A stretch of DNA of 64,000 nt, from assembly GCF_000225345.1 (NCBI RefSeq), contig NC_015977.1:213501-277500 (forward strand), given 5' to 3'. The notes under the pieces were generated by a model. That model was given only the letters and a program-made list of their open reading frames with translations, did not search any database and had not been told where the DNA came from. Of the stretch, positions 1 through 8,122 are shown piece after piece. Both the position numbers and the translations under genes were made by a program. Each line of letters opens with the position of its first letter. Positions within the stretch are counted from its first letter, which is position 1. This stretch comes from Roseburia hominis A2-183 (lineage in GTDB: Bacteria > Bacillota > Clostridia > Lachnospirales > Lachnospiraceae).

Positions 1-566
1 CTGATAAGTAATATTATAAGAAACAGATACTTAAAAGTTCCAGATAACCATGCGGCGGCAAATTCTGATCGCAAAATCCGGTATTTCTAACCATGCCGCA
101 GCTGGCATCCGTGATGATCCGTGTCTTTCCAAGTTTGGAGCACTCCACGGACTGTGTGCGCAAGCCAGCAGACAATTTTAGGACTTTTGTGTGTGTCCCT
201 TGCGGCACCAGACAACAGATGGCATAAATGCCATCTTTATGTCGAACAAAACATAACCGCGCGAAGCCGATGTTTGAGTTGCCATCTGCCATATTTTTAA
301 TAGCAGATGGCAACGAGTTTCGGTTCGCGCGGTTTTATATTGTCTGTGAAGAGGTGCCATTAGGGACACCAGAAAGTCCGCTCATTGTCTGTGGCTTGTC
401 GGACACACTCCGTGAGTGTCCAAACGTGGCCAAGACACGGAATGGGATGCCAGCCACGGCAAGGAAGAAATACGTGAATTTTTCTTCAAAGAATTTCCCG
501 CCGTCTGTTTATTCTGGAACTTTTTTGTTCTCTGGTATTTCTGTAATAATAATTATCACCCCAAAG
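1..566. repeat. Large fold-back (near-palindromic) element, copy 1
   Basis: This non-coding stretch is close to an inverted repeat of itself over its whole length. The left arm (1 to about 289) pairs with the right arm (about 303 to 566) around the innermost stem TTGCCATCTGC (279-289) / GCAGATGGCAA (303-313). The left arm carries an extra side hairpin, AGATGGCATAAATGCCATCT (about 218-237). Other matching segments are AAAAGTTCCAGA (33-44) with TCTGGAACTTTT (513-524), and CTGGCATCC (102-110) with GGATGCCAG (445-453). The right end, CCCCAAAG, finishes 28 bases from the stop codon of the FliD-like gene. The left end is probably cut off by the window edge. A second copy lies at 38806-39369. No convincing open reading frame is present. 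It could be a structured RNA or 3' UTR, a bidirectional terminator, or a non-autonomous fold-back (MITE-like) element. Confidence 0.85.
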
Positions 567-594
567 CAGTCTATGCGTATTGCGGCAATTCCTT

Positions 595-1896
595 TTAACA
601 ATAGGTATCAAGCATCAGACCGGAATACACCGAAGAGTGATAAGCCGCCGCAAAATTGTGCCCCGGATTCTTGTAGGCAATCAGGACTTTGCTGACATAG
701 CTGATCGGGTCGATGGAAGCCTGGGTGGCTTTGCGTTGAAGACCGTTTTTGAAATTATTCAGGGTATGAAAACTTTCGCGCGCGTCTGGTGCGGAAACGG
801 CGTCGGTCAACAGGCTCTTGTCAATATGGATCGATCCGTCCTGCTGCAGATTTAGCCCGATGGATTCCAACTCGTTGAAATAGGACTTTGCAACGCTCTC
901 CATATCGTGGAGAAGCTTGCCGGACTCCTGACTGCCGTGGTAATTGTGACCGAGCTGTATCATGTTGTTGTAGACGTTGACCAGCGACTGCACATTGTCT
1001 GCGATCGCATCCGTATCCGCTTTGAAGCCGATCGTTGCGGTTTCCCCGCCAGCACTGGGGGCTTTCAGCGTCAGTTCAAAAGCGTTGTTGACGGTAAATG
1101 TGTTGGACAGTGACGAATGTTCGGTACCGTTTAACAAAAAGAGCGAATTGACCGGCATTTCCGTGATATCATTGATGCCAAGCGTGCGCATGGCACGTAT
1201 GGAACCGCTGTCCGGCGCCGGCATAATCTCAAACAGGTACTGCTCGTTATCGCTGAGACCGGTCTGCTGCGACGTGATGGAAAGCGCATTCTGTCCGCGG
1301 TCGTTGGAGACCAGTGTGGCGTTTAAGCCGATATTGGCATTGTTGATCAGCCGCATGATCTTGCGCTGCACGGTCTCGTTGGTGTCCCTGCCGCTGATTG
1401 TGTACTGGAATTCATAAGAACTCAGATTGGTATTCAAGTCGAAGCTGTAATTGCCCGGCACAAAGTCGCTTGCGCCCGGGGCAAGATAGACGCCGCGGTT
1501 GACCTGCGGTGTGGCGAGACGTTCTACCGTCACATCGAACTGCTTGGAGTTGTCCGCGTCCATGTTCGAGCCGATGTACTGCACACTCACAGCGTCCTCA
1601 TCAGAAGACTGCGCAATTTTCCGGGAAAAAGCGTGTTCCGCATTGTCGTCCGGAGCATTGTTTGAAAGCGCCGCGATAAAATTCTCGATCGAGCGGGCCT
1701 GCTCCTTGATGTCGATGGCAAAACGGCCGGTATCCCTGGTAAAATTGATTTTGTAAAGGGGGGAATCTTTATTAACTTTGACAATATTATTGTATACGGC
1801 GCGCAGCTGGCTTTTTTTGTGCGTGTCGTAGCGAGACGTGCCGGAACCGGCATAAGTGCTCAGGTAATACTGATAGGCACTGTCGATGACTGCCAT
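595..1896 (-). CDS. FliD-like flagellar cap / hook-associated protein 2 family protein
   Basis: A 433-residue secreted filament-associated protein resembling FliD, the cap under which flagellin assembles. A segment like the FliD N-terminal motif (DVTVERLATPQ, about residues 121-131) and a C-terminal helical part with ADNVQSLVNVYNNMIQ (about 300-320) support the call. There is no signal peptide, as expected for export through the flagellar apparatus. The start at 1896 is chosen because AGGAGGG precedes it at good spacing; an upstream in-frame ATG (1938) has no such site. It is shorter than many FliD proteins and its first 110 residues are not typical, so it may be a specialised paralogue. A sigma-D-like promoter lies upstream, and a fold-back element follows the stop codon. 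The family call is fairly firm; a role as the main cap is inference. Confidence 0.7.
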   Translation of the reverse strand: MAVIDSAYQYYLSTYAGSGTSRYDTHKKSQLRAVYNNIVKVNKDSPLYKINFTRDTGRFAIDIKEQARSIENFIAALSNNAPDDNAEHAFSRKIAQSSDEDAVSVQYIGSNMDADNSKQFDVTVERLATPQVNRGVYLAPGASDFVPGNYSFDLNTNLSSYEFQYTISGRDTNETVQRKIMRLINNANIGLNATLVSNDRGQNALSITSQQTGLSDNEQYLFEIMPAPDSGSIRAMRTLGINDITEMPVNSLFLLNGTEHSSLSNTFTVNNAFELTLKAPSAGGETATIGFKADTDAIADNVQSLVNVYNNMIQLGHNYHGSQESGKLLHDMESVAKSYFNELESIGLNLQQDGSIHIDKSLLTDAVSAPDARESFHTLNNFKNGLQRKATQASIDPISYVSKVLIAYKNPGHNFAAAYHSSVYSGLMLDTYC

Positions 1897-1923
1897 TGGA
1901 ATCCCTCCTTTCTTCCATGAAAT

Positions 1924-1941
1924 CATATGCCTTCGCATATG
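1924..1941 (-). promoter_or_regulatory. Hairpin in the leader of the FliD-like gene
   Basis: A perfect 7-bp stem (CATATGC / GCATATG with a 4-base loop) lies just upstream of the ribosome-binding site of the FliD-like gene. It could affect translation or mRNA stability. Only the inverted repeat is seen; function is inferred. Confidence 0.4.
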
Positions 1942-2030
1942 CAGGGATATAAATCCGTTTATATTGCTTCCTACTTATATATAATGAAACTGTATTTTTG
2001 AATGTACAATAGATATACTTCTAATAATTT

Positions 2031-2058
2031 TTATCGGTAAATAGATATAAAATATTTA
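2031..2058 (-). promoter_or_regulatory. Candidate sigma-D (sigma-28) promoter for the FliD-like gene
   Basis: Read on the minus strand, TAAA is followed after 16 bases by ACCGATAA, close to the flagellar sigma-D consensus (TAAA, N14-16, GCCGATAA/T). It lies about 135 bases upstream of the start codon in an AT-rich spacer. The rest of the 1897-2165 gap shows only AT-rich sequence. Confidence 0.55.
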
Positions 2059-2165
2059 CAGTAAAAATAAAAATTACGCGATAGATTTGTAAAATCAGAA
2101 AAAAGACTTGCGGCACACTATATGTAGTGCTAAAATAAATTTGTTGCACGAGTTTAAAAAAGTGG

Positions 2166-2194
2166 TTGACGCTCCATATTGATTGTGATATATT
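2166..2194 (+). promoter_or_regulatory. Sigma-A promoter of rpmG-secE-nusG operon
   Basis: TTGACG (2166-2171), a 17-base spacer and TATATT (2189-2194). Transcription would start near 2201 and leave a leader of about 128 bases, which includes a run of T residues (2217-2226), before rpmG. Confidence 0.7.
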
Positions 2195-2328
2195 AGACTA
2201 GCGATGGAAGTAGGTCTTTTTTTTTTATGCCTTTTTTTAGGACTCCTTTCCTGAGGGGAACCTAAGCCCGGTCGCAGGGAACAAAAGACATAAGAAAAGC
2301 ACAAAGAATTTTAATGGAGGTGGAAGTT

Positions 2329-2478
2329 GTGCGCACGAAAATAACATTGGCATGTACTGAGTGTAAGAATCGTAATTACAACACGACAAAGGACAAGAAA
2401 GCTCATCCGGACAGAATGGAAACCAAGAAGTATTGTAGATTCTGCAAGACTCATACATTACACAAGGAAACCAAATAG
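2329..2478 (+). CDS. rpmG: 50S ribosomal protein L33
   Basis: A 49-residue basic protein, the usual size for bacterial L33, a component of the large ribosomal subunit. It keeps both zinc-ribbon cysteine pairs: CTEC (residues 9-12) and CRFC (36-39), so it is the zinc-binding (C+) form. GTG at 2329 is taken as the start because GGAGG (2316-2320) sits 8 bases upstream; an in-frame ATG at 2314 overlaps that ribosome site and is unlikely. It is the first gene of the cluster and is followed after 24 bases by secE, the order common in Firmicutes. Confidence 0.9.
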   Translation: MRTKITLACTECKNRNYNTTKDKKAHPDRMETKKYCRFCKTHTLHKETK

Positions 2479-2502
2479 GCTTTTGGGCAAAGGAGTGAGA
2501 AA

Positions 2503-2715
2503 ATGGGAGAAACCGAGAACAAAGCTGCTCAGAAAGAGAGCTTTTTTAGCGGCCTGTCGGCTGAATTCAAAAAGATCATTTGGCCGGACAACAAATCACT
2601 TGCAAGACAGACAGCAGCCGTTGTTGCTGTTTCCGTAGTAATGGGTCTTGTGATCGCGCTTCTGGATTTTGTGATTCAGTATGGCGTTGATTTCCTTGTT
2701 GGTTTAAGTTTTTAA
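2503..2715 (+). CDS. secE: Preprotein translocase subunit SecE
   Basis: A 70-residue single-span membrane protein of the SecYEG channel. It has the short form typical of Gram-positive bacteria: an amphipathic segment with FKKIIWPDNKSL (about 22-33) followed by one membrane helix (about 38-62). AAGGAG lies 8 bases before the ATG. It lies between rpmG and nusG, its conserved position. Confidence 0.95.
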   Translation: MGETENKAAQKESFFSGLSAEFKKIIWPDNKSLARQTAAVVAVSVVMGLVIALLDFVIQYGVDFLVGLSF

Positions 2716-2733
2716 TGGAGGCATAGGTGATTT

Positions 2734-3252
2734 ATGGCAGAGGCACACTGGTATGTAGTTCATACCTACTCAGGATATGAGAATAAGGTAAAAGCGAACA
2801 TTGACAAGACAATTGAGAACCGGCATCTGGAAGACCAGATCTTAGAGGTCCGCGTACCGATGCAGGAGGTCGTTGAGCTGAAGAACGGCGCAAAGAAATC
2901 CGTATCAAAGAAGATGTTTCCGGGATACGTGCTTATCAATATGGTTATGAATGATGACACTTGGTACGTTGTCAGAAATACCCGTGGTGTTACCGGATTT
3001 GTTGGTCCGGGATCGAAGCCGGTACCGCTTACCGATATGGAAATGAGACCGCTTGGGATCAAGACAGAGAACATTGAGGTTGATTTTGCTGAGGGAGACA
3101 CCGTAGTTGTCACCGGAGGAGTCTGGAAAGATACCATCGGCGTGATTCAGGCGATGAATCCTGGCAAGCAGAGCGTGACCATCAATGTTGAGCTTTTCGG
3201 CCGCGAAACGCCGGTAGAAATAAGTTTCGCAGATGTAAAGCTTGCAAATTAA
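2734..3252 (+). CDS. nusG: Transcription termination/antitermination factor NusG
   Basis: A 172-residue protein with the N-terminal NGN domain (WYVVHTYSGYE at residues 5-15; FPGYVLINM about 69-77) that binds the RNA polymerase clamp, and a C-terminal KOW domain (about 120-172, starting FAEGDTVVVTGG). It modulates pausing and couples transcription to translation. It starts 18 bases after secE and precedes rplK. Confidence 0.97.
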   Translation: MAEAHWYVVHTYSGYENKVKANIDKTIENRHLEDQILEVRVPMQEVVELKNGAKKSVSKKMFPGYVLINMVMNDDTWYVVRNTRGVTGFVGPGSKPVPLTDMEMRPLGIKTENIEVDFAEGDTVVVTGGVWKDTIGVIQAMNPGKQSVTINVELFGRETPVEISFADVKLAN

Positions 3253-3298
3253 GCGAGCAATCCTAATCAGGAAAGAATGAATTAAGGAGGCAATTCCA

Positions 3299-3724
3299 AT
3301 GGCAAAGAAAGTAGAAGGATATATCAAATTGCAGATTCCTGCTGGCAAGGCTACACCAGCTCCTCCAGTCGGACCTGCACTTGGACAGCACGGTGTGAAC
3401 ATTGTTGAGTTTACAAAGCAGTTCAACGCCAGAACAGCGGATCAGGGCGATTTAATCATCCCTGTAGTAATCACTGTATACGCAGACAGAAGCTTCAGCT
3501 TCGTTACAAAGACTCCGCCTGCTCCGGTACTGATCAAGAAGGCTTGCAACATCAAGTCCGGTTCTTCCACACCGAACAAGGATAAGGTTGCAACTCTCTC
3601 CAAGGCAAAATTACAGGAGATCGCAGAGTTAAAGATGCCAGACTTAAACGCAGCATCCTTAGAGGCAGCTATGAGCATGATCGCAGGAACTGCAAGAAGT
3701 ATGGGCGTTAACGTAGAGCAGTAA
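3299..3724 (+). CDS. rplK: 50S ribosomal protein L11
   Basis: A 141-residue protein, the standard length. The proline-rich linker [20 protein letters not shown] (about 17-36) and the C-terminal rRNA-binding domain (about 75-141) are intact. L11 forms the base of the ribosomal stalk and binds the GTPase-associated centre of 23S rRNA. It has a strong AAGGAGG ribosome site and is followed by rplA. Confidence 0.97.
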   Translation: MAKKVEGYIKLQIPAGKATPAPPVGPALGQHGVNIVEFTKQFNARTADQGDLIIPVVITVYADRSFSFVTKTPPAPVLIKKACNIKSGSSTPNKDKVATLSKAKLQEIAELKMPDLNAASLEAAMSMIAGTARSMGVNVEQ

Positions 3725-3825
3725 GACACGAGAGTGTAATGCATCAGAGAGCACCGGCGGTGTTCTTATGGAACGATATAGTGGGAGGGTCCTCTCCCGA
3801 TACTACCACCAGGAGGTTTATATTC

Positions 3826-4521
3826 ATGAAAAGAGGAAAGAAATATCAGGACGCTGTAAAGTCTTTTGACAAGGCGAATCAGTACGATGTTGCTGAGGCA
3901 ATCAGCTTAGTAAAAAAGAACGCTACAGCGAAGTTTGATGAGACAATCGAGCTTCATATTAAGACCGGTTGTGATGGACGTCATGCAGAGCAGCAGATCC
4001 GTGGCGCAGTTGTACTGCCGCACGGAACAGGTAAGACTGTAAAAGTTTTAGTATTCGCAAAGGGCGTAAAGTTAGATGAGGCACAGGCAGCAGGCGCTGA
4101 CTACGTTGGAGGCGAGGAGTTAGTTCCGAAGATCCAGAACGAGGGTTGGTTAGACTTTGATGTGATCGTTGCTACACCTGACATGATGGGCGTTGTTGGA
4201 CGTCTCGGTCGTGTACTTGGACCGAAGGGCTTAATGCCGAACCCGAAGGCTGGAACTGTTACAATGGATGTTACCAAGGCTATCAACGACATCAAAGCTG
4301 GTAAGATTGAGTACAGATTGGACAAGACCAACATTATCCACGTGCCAGTAGGAAAAGCTTCTTTCACTGAGGAGCAGTTAAGCGACAACTTCCAGACCCT
4401 TATGGGTGCTATCAACAAAGCGAAACCGTCCAGCTTAAAAGGTCAGTATGTAAAGAGCGCAACTCTTACATCTACCATGGGACCTGGCGTTAAGTTAAAC
4501 GTAACCAAGATCACAAACTAG
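3826..4521 (+). CDS. rplA: 50S ribosomal protein L1
   Basis: A 231-residue protein of the L1 stalk, which takes part in release of tRNA from the E site and in many bacteria also represses its own operon. The start is ATG 3826, 6 bases after AGGAGG; an open frame reaching back to 3739 runs through the intergenic spacer and does not match L1. The motif [14 protein letters not shown] (about 129-142) is the L1 signature. The 101-base gap after rplK holds a small hairpin (GGGAG...CTCCC near 3784-3799) whose role is unknown. Confidence 0.95.
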   Translation: MKRGKKYQDAVKSFDKANQYDVAEAISLVKKNATAKFDETIELHIKTGCDGRHAEQQIRGAVVLPHGTGKTVKVLVFAKGVKLDEAQAAGADYVGGEELVPKIQNEGWLDFDVIVATPDMMGVVGRLGRVLGPKGLMPNPKAGTVTMDVTKAINDIKAGKIEYRLDKTNIIHVPVGKASFTEEQLSDNFQTLMGAINKAKPSSLKGQYVKSATLTSTMGPGVKLNVTKITN

Positions 4522-4543
4522 TTTGTGTTGTTGGCGAAAAGTG

Positions 4544-4572
4544 TTGACAGCCGCAATATACAGTGTTATAAT
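4544..4572 (+). promoter_or_regulatory. Consensus sigma-A promoter of rplJ-rplL
   Basis: A perfect TTGACA (4544-4549), a 17-base spacer and a perfect TATAAT (4567-4572). It starts only 22 bases after the rplA stop codon and drives the L10 leader. Confidence 0.9.
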
Positions 4573-4579
4573 GCAGAAG

Positions 4580-4800
4580 CGTTGTAACGCGGTGCGTCCG
4601 TACGGATGCAGTCGTCTCACATGAGACAGATGCCACAGCAGTGGCAGATCCACATCTGTGGATTGCATATAATGGCCGAAGACAGCAGGTGCCGCAAGGC
4701 GTAATCATAGAGCCTGCCGAGGGACTTTCATGAGCAATCATTGAGAATGAGATTCTGATCCCTCTCTGTCCAGGCAGAGAGGGATTTTTATATCCTTTCG
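4580..4800 (+). ncRNA. Ribosomal protein L10 leader RNA
   Basis: The ~220-base leader between the promoter and rplJ holds several paired segments (for example CACATGAGACAG, CCACAGCAGTGG, ATCCACATCTGTGGAT and the GCAGGTGCCGC/GAGCCTGC arms) and ends in a terminator-like hairpin at 4758-4790. Position, size and general fold match the known autoregulatory L10 leader, in which L10 (with L12) binds its own mRNA. The family match is by context and pattern, not by a covariance-model search. Confidence 0.75.
4758..4790 (+). terminator. Intrinsic terminator/attenuator in the L10 leader
   Basis: A strong stem ATCCCTCTCTG / CAGAGAGGGAT with a short loop is followed by TTTTTATAT. It sits inside the leader just upstream of rplJ, so it probably acts as the regulated attenuator. 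Confidence 0.8.
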
Positions 4801-4843
4801 GATTTGTTATATGCGTAAAATCTAAAAAGGAGGTGCACGATTC

Positions 4844-5404
4844 GTGGCAAAGGTAGAATTAAAACAGCCTATCGTACAGGAAATTTCTGAAAACATCAAA
4901 GATGCGCAGTCTGTTGTAGTCGTTGATTACCGCGGACTTACCGTTGCAGAGGATACTCAGTTACGTAAAGCATTAAGAGAAGCTGGTGTTACTTATAAAG
5001 TATATAAGAACACATTAGTAAGCCGTGCCGTAGAGGGAACACAGTTCGAGAGCTTAAGAGACGTTCTTGAGGGACCGAATGCATTCGCAATTTCTACGAC
5101 AGACGCAACAGCTCCGGCAAGAGTATTAGCAGATTTCGCTAAGAAAGCTCCGGCTCTTGAAGTAAAAGCAGGCGTAGTTGAGGGTAACTTCTATGACGAG
5201 GCAGGCATGAAGGCAATCTCTTCGATTCCGTCAAGAGAAGTTCTTCTTTCCAAGTTACTTGGAAGCTTACAGTCTCCGATTACCAATCTTGCCCGCGTTC
5301 TTAATCAGATCGCAGAAAAGGGCGGTGCAGCTGACGCGGCAGTAGAGGCTGCTCCGGCAGAGGAAGCTCCTGCAGCAGAAGCAGCAGAGACTCCGGCAGA
5401 ATAA
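4844..5404 (+). CDS. rplJ: 50S ribosomal protein L10
   Basis: A 186-residue stalk base protein that anchors L7/L12 dimers. The RNA-binding N-terminal domain (VVVDYRGLTV about 25-34; VYKNTLVSRA about 56-65) is followed by the helical L12-binding spine and an Ala/Glu/Pro-rich tail (about 160-186). GTG 4844 is the start, with AAGGAGG about 9 bases upstream. It is cotranscribed with rplL after a 95-base gap. Confidence 0.96.
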   Translation: MAKVELKQPIVQEISENIKDAQSVVVVDYRGLTVAEDTQLRKALREAGVTYKVYKNTLVSRAVEGTQFESLRDVLEGPNAFAISTTDATAPARVLADFAKKAPALEVKAGVVEGNFYDEAGMKAISSIPSREVLLSKLLGSLQSPITNLARVLNQIAEKGGAADAAVEAAPAEEAPAAEAAETPAE

Positions 5405-5499
5405 TCCGGATCGAATGTAGTGAAAAAAGCCGCAGGGATCTGCAGGCAGAAAACGTATCATCGTGATACAATCTCAATATTAAATGGAGGAAAATAATC

Positions 5500-5877
5500 A
5501 TGGCAAAGATGACAACAGCAGAATTTATTGATGCTATCAAAGAGTTAAGCGTATTAGAGTTAAACGACTTAGTAAAGGCTTGCGAGGAAGAGTTCGGCGT
5601 ATCTGCAGCAGCAGGCGTTGTAGTTGCAGCAGCAGGTGCTGGTGACGGCGCAGCAGCAGAAGAGAAGACTGAGTTCGACGTTGAGTTAACAGAGGTTGGC
5701 CCGAACAAGGTTAAGGTTATCAAGGTTGTTCGTGAGGCAACTGGCTTAGGCTTAAAGGAAGCTAAGGATCTCGTTGATGGAGCTCCTAAGGTTCTCAAAG
5801 AGGCTGCTGACAAGGCAACCGCTGACGACATCAAGGCTAAACTTGAGGCTGAGGGCGCAAAGGTTACTTTAAAATAA
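5500..5877 (+). CDS. rplL: 50S ribosomal protein L7/L12
   Basis: A 125-residue multicopy stalk protein that recruits translation GTPases. The N-terminal dimerisation helices (residues 1-33), an Ala/Gly-rich hinge (about 36-52) and the C-terminal factor-binding domain ([19 protein letters not shown], about 72-90) are all present. A terminator follows the gene, so rpoBC is transcribed separately in this organism. Confidence 0.97.
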   Translation: MAKMTTAEFIDAIKELSVLELNDLVKACEEEFGVSAAAGVVVAAAGAGDGAAAEEKTEFDVELTEVGPNKVKVIKVVREATGLGLKEAKDLVDGAPKVLKEAADKATADDIKAKLEAEGAKVTLK

Positions 5878-5910
5878 TCGCGTAAGCTACGAGAAGCATA
5901 TAAGCGGAAA

Positions 5911-5955
5911 CGGCGTGACTACGGGAATTTATTCCCGGCGGTCGCGCCGTTTTTG
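5911..5955 (+). terminator. Terminator after rplJ-rplL
   Basis: Stem CGGCGTGAC (5911-5919) / GTCGCGCCG (5941-5949) with an inner CGGGAAT/ATTCCCG stem, followed by five T residues. Confidence 0.85.
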
Positions 5956-6099
5956 CTTATGCGCGGCGACAGCCGCTACGGGAAAATAAATTCCCTACTT
6001 CCCAAAAGAAAATACTTGGTATATGATAGTACTAACAGACTTTATAGGAAAATAGTACTTTTCCAGAGGATGAAAGTACGGGAAAGAGGAGAAGATACC

Positions 6100-7176
6100 A
6101 TGCCGTGTTTGAGGATGTCGGTCAACCGCCTGCGGGAGGGAATGATGATAAAAGAGGATGTGTTTTCAAAGACAGGGGCGGTGATTGTGCCGGACGGAGC
6201 GGTCGTCACGAAGGACGTCGTCGCGCTGCTGACCAGACATTTTGTGGACAGTGTGATGGTGGAATATCCGACGGGCAGGAAAGAACGCCCGGAACAGCAG
6301 GAACAGAGTGCGCCGGCGAAGGAACAGCATCTGAAAGAGTTCCAGGCAGAGTTCTCGGTTGCCGAACAGTCGATTTCGGAAGAACTGAAAGATATTGTAT
6401 ACCGGAGTAAGGATGTGAACATTTCCATGCTGCTGGAGCCGCTGAACGGACTGCTGAAAAAAGCAGATGATGATACAGATCTTGCGGACATGCTGCTTCA
6501 TATGAAAAAACAGCAGTCAGGTCTGTACGCACATACCATTAACGTGGCGCTTTTTGGACAGCTTCTTGCACGGTGGAGCGGATGCGCCGAGGCGGAGATG
6601 GAGGAGGTCATGGCGGCGGGGCTGCTTCATGACATTGGATTTCTTGAACTCTGGAAGGACGGGCAGGAACAGACGGAATTTCTGCAAGAATACGAGACGG
6701 AACGATATGAGAAACATGTCGTGAGCGGATACAACCTTATTAAGAAGATGAACATAGACCAGCGGATTAAACAGGCGGTTCTGACGCACCACGAGCGCGT
6801 GAATGGAAGCGGGTTCCCACTGCAGGTAATGGGGGATAACATCAACTGGATTTCCAGAATTCTTGCGGTGGCAGATACTTACGATGCCCTTACGATGCGT
6901 CAGGGAGATAAAGCGGGCATCTCGGCATTTGAAGCGATCAAGAAGATGGAGGATGAGGGGTATAACCGTCTGGACGCCAACTATCTGATGACATTTCTGA
7001 AGCGGATTGCCGAGACGATGATCCAGCGCAACGTGATCCTGAATGATGGCAGGATGGGAAGAGTGGTCATGATTAACAAATATAAGCTGTCATGTCCGCT
7101 TGTGCAGGTGGGGGACACTTTTGTCGATCTCGCAAAACAAAGCCGGTATTACATTCAGGAGATACTTGAAGAGTAG
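6100..7176 (+). CDS. HD-GYP domain protein (cyclic-di-GMP phosphodiesterase family)
   Basis: A 358-residue cytoplasmic protein. The first ~60 residues resemble the small domain that often precedes HD-GYP; the HD-GYP domain covers about 125-330. It keeps the first metal histidine (H145), the HD pair in LLHDIG (177-178) and HHE (230-232), but the signature is HHERVNGSGFP where the consensus is HHExxDGxGYP, and the Lys usually after HDIG is Phe. Catalysis of c-di-GMP hydrolysis is therefore uncertain. ATG 6100 is chosen for the AGAGGAG ribosome site about 8 bases upstream. The next gene, 78 bases on, is flagellin-like, so it may tune motility. Confidence 0.8.
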   Translation: MPCLRMSVNRLREGMMIKEDVFSKTGAVIVPDGAVVTKDVVALLTRHFVDSVMVEYPTGRKERPEQQEQSAPAKEQHLKEFQAEFSVAEQSISEELKDIVYRSKDVNISMLLEPLNGLLKKADDDTDLADMLLHMKKQQSGLYAHTINVALFGQLLARWSGCAEAEMEEVMAAGLLHDIGFLELWKDGQEQTEFLQEYETERYEKHVVSGYNLIKKMNIDQRIKQAVLTHHERVNGSGFPLQVMGDNINWISRILAVADTYDALTMRQGDKAGISAFEAIKKMEDEGYNRLDANYLMTFLKRIAETMIQRNVILNDGRMGRVVMINKYKLSCPLVQVGDTFVDLAKQSRYYIQEILEE

Positions 7177-7254
7177 CGGTATTGTGTGTTATAAAGAAAA
7201 TAGAAAAGGCGGACAGGAAGAGCAGCGGAACTTGAGAACAGAAAGGAGGCTTTT

Positions 7255-8031
7255 ATGAACGGTATTACTTCGATGCAGCGAAGCAGCACATCTTATGCAG
7301 ATTACGGGAAATTTGCAAGCGGCAAAAAAGTGAACCGGGCGGCAGACGGTGCGGCGGAGCTTGCGATCATCCAGAAGCAGGAGACGCAGACCAGAAGCTA
7401 TAAGGTCGGGGAGAACAACATTGGCGCGGCAAAAGATATGCTGAATGTGGCGGATGGCGCAATGAGCGGGATTACGGATTATCTTCAGAAGATCCGTGAA
7501 CTTGGTGTTCGGGCGTCCAATACGGTGACGATCACAGATGCGGAGCGGACAAGTATTCAGGCGCAGATCGAGCAGTATAAGCAGGGCATTTCAGATATTG
7601 CAAAACAGACAAGCTTTAACACGAAGCCGCTTCTGGATGGCACGTCGCAGAAGTACAATATCATGACGGATGCCACCGGCAACGGAATGAAGATTACGAC
7701 TGCAGATGCCACATTACAGGCACTTGGGATTGCGGATTTTGATGTGACGAAAGATTTTGATCTGACGCAGGTGGATGATGCACTTGCCAGAGTGAGTGCA
7801 GGGCGCAGCGGTATGGGCGCACAGAGCAATGCACTGGAGTATGCATACCGCTACAGTACCAACACCAGGCTGAATGTAACGGCAGGAAAAAGCCGGCTCG
7901 AGGATCTGGATTACGGACAGGCGGTATCCGAACAGAAAAAGAAGCAGACCCTGCAGCAATATGCATTTTTTATGCAGAAAAAACAGATGGAACAGAGAAC
8001 CCGCGCGGCGGCAAATTTTCTTGTCTCATAA
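7255..8031 (+). CDS. Short divergent flagellin-like protein
   Basis: A 258-residue protein related to flagellin, the exported filament subunit. The N-terminal half keeps the flagellin helical pattern (SGKKVNRAADGAAELAI at about 23-39; IREL..RASNT near 80-90). The C-terminal segment (SRLEDLDYGQAVSEQKKK, about 212-229) matches the conserved D0 region. The start MNGITSMQRS and the Lys/Gln-rich C-terminus are unusual for a major flagellin, and there is almost no variable D2/D3 region. It is more likely a minor filament or junction protein than the bulk subunit. AAAGGAGG precedes ATG 7255, and a terminator follows. It is probably cotranscribed with the HD-GYP gene. Confidence 0.75.
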   Translation: MNGITSMQRSSTSYADYGKFASGKKVNRAADGAAELAIIQKQETQTRSYKVGENNIGAAKDMLNVADGAMSGITDYLQKIRELGVRASNTVTITDAERTSIQAQIEQYKQGISDIAKQTSFNTKPLLDGTSQKYNIMTDATGNGMKITTADATLQALGIADFDVTKDFDLTQVDDALARVSAGRSGMGAQSNALEYAYRYSTNTRLNVTAGKSRLEDLDYGQAVSEQKKKQTLQQYAFFMQKKQMEQRTRAAANFLVS

Positions 8032-8046
8032 GCGGTGGCGAACGGC

Positions 8047-8086
8047 GGAGCGAAGGCTTTAGAGCTTTCCTTCGTCGTTTTTTGCG
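8047..8086 (+). terminator. Terminator after the flagellin-like gene
   Basis: Stem CGAAGG (8051-8056) / CCTTCG (8069-8074) with an extra inner AAGGCTTT/AGAGCTTT pairing, followed by TTTTTT. Confidence 0.8.
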
Positions 8087-8122
8087 TACTCACGGAGAAG
8101 AAATAAATATTTTAAAAAATCC

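Noticed and set aside
228..695. Open frames running through the fold-back element and into the FliD-like gene
   Set aside because: They follow the palindrome and antisense strand of a real gene, have no ribosome site and no protein-like composition.
2195..2228. Terminator formed by AGACTA/TAGGTCT and the T run before rpmG
   Set aside because: Its left arm lies at or before the expected transcription start of the promoter, so the transcript would not contain the full stem.
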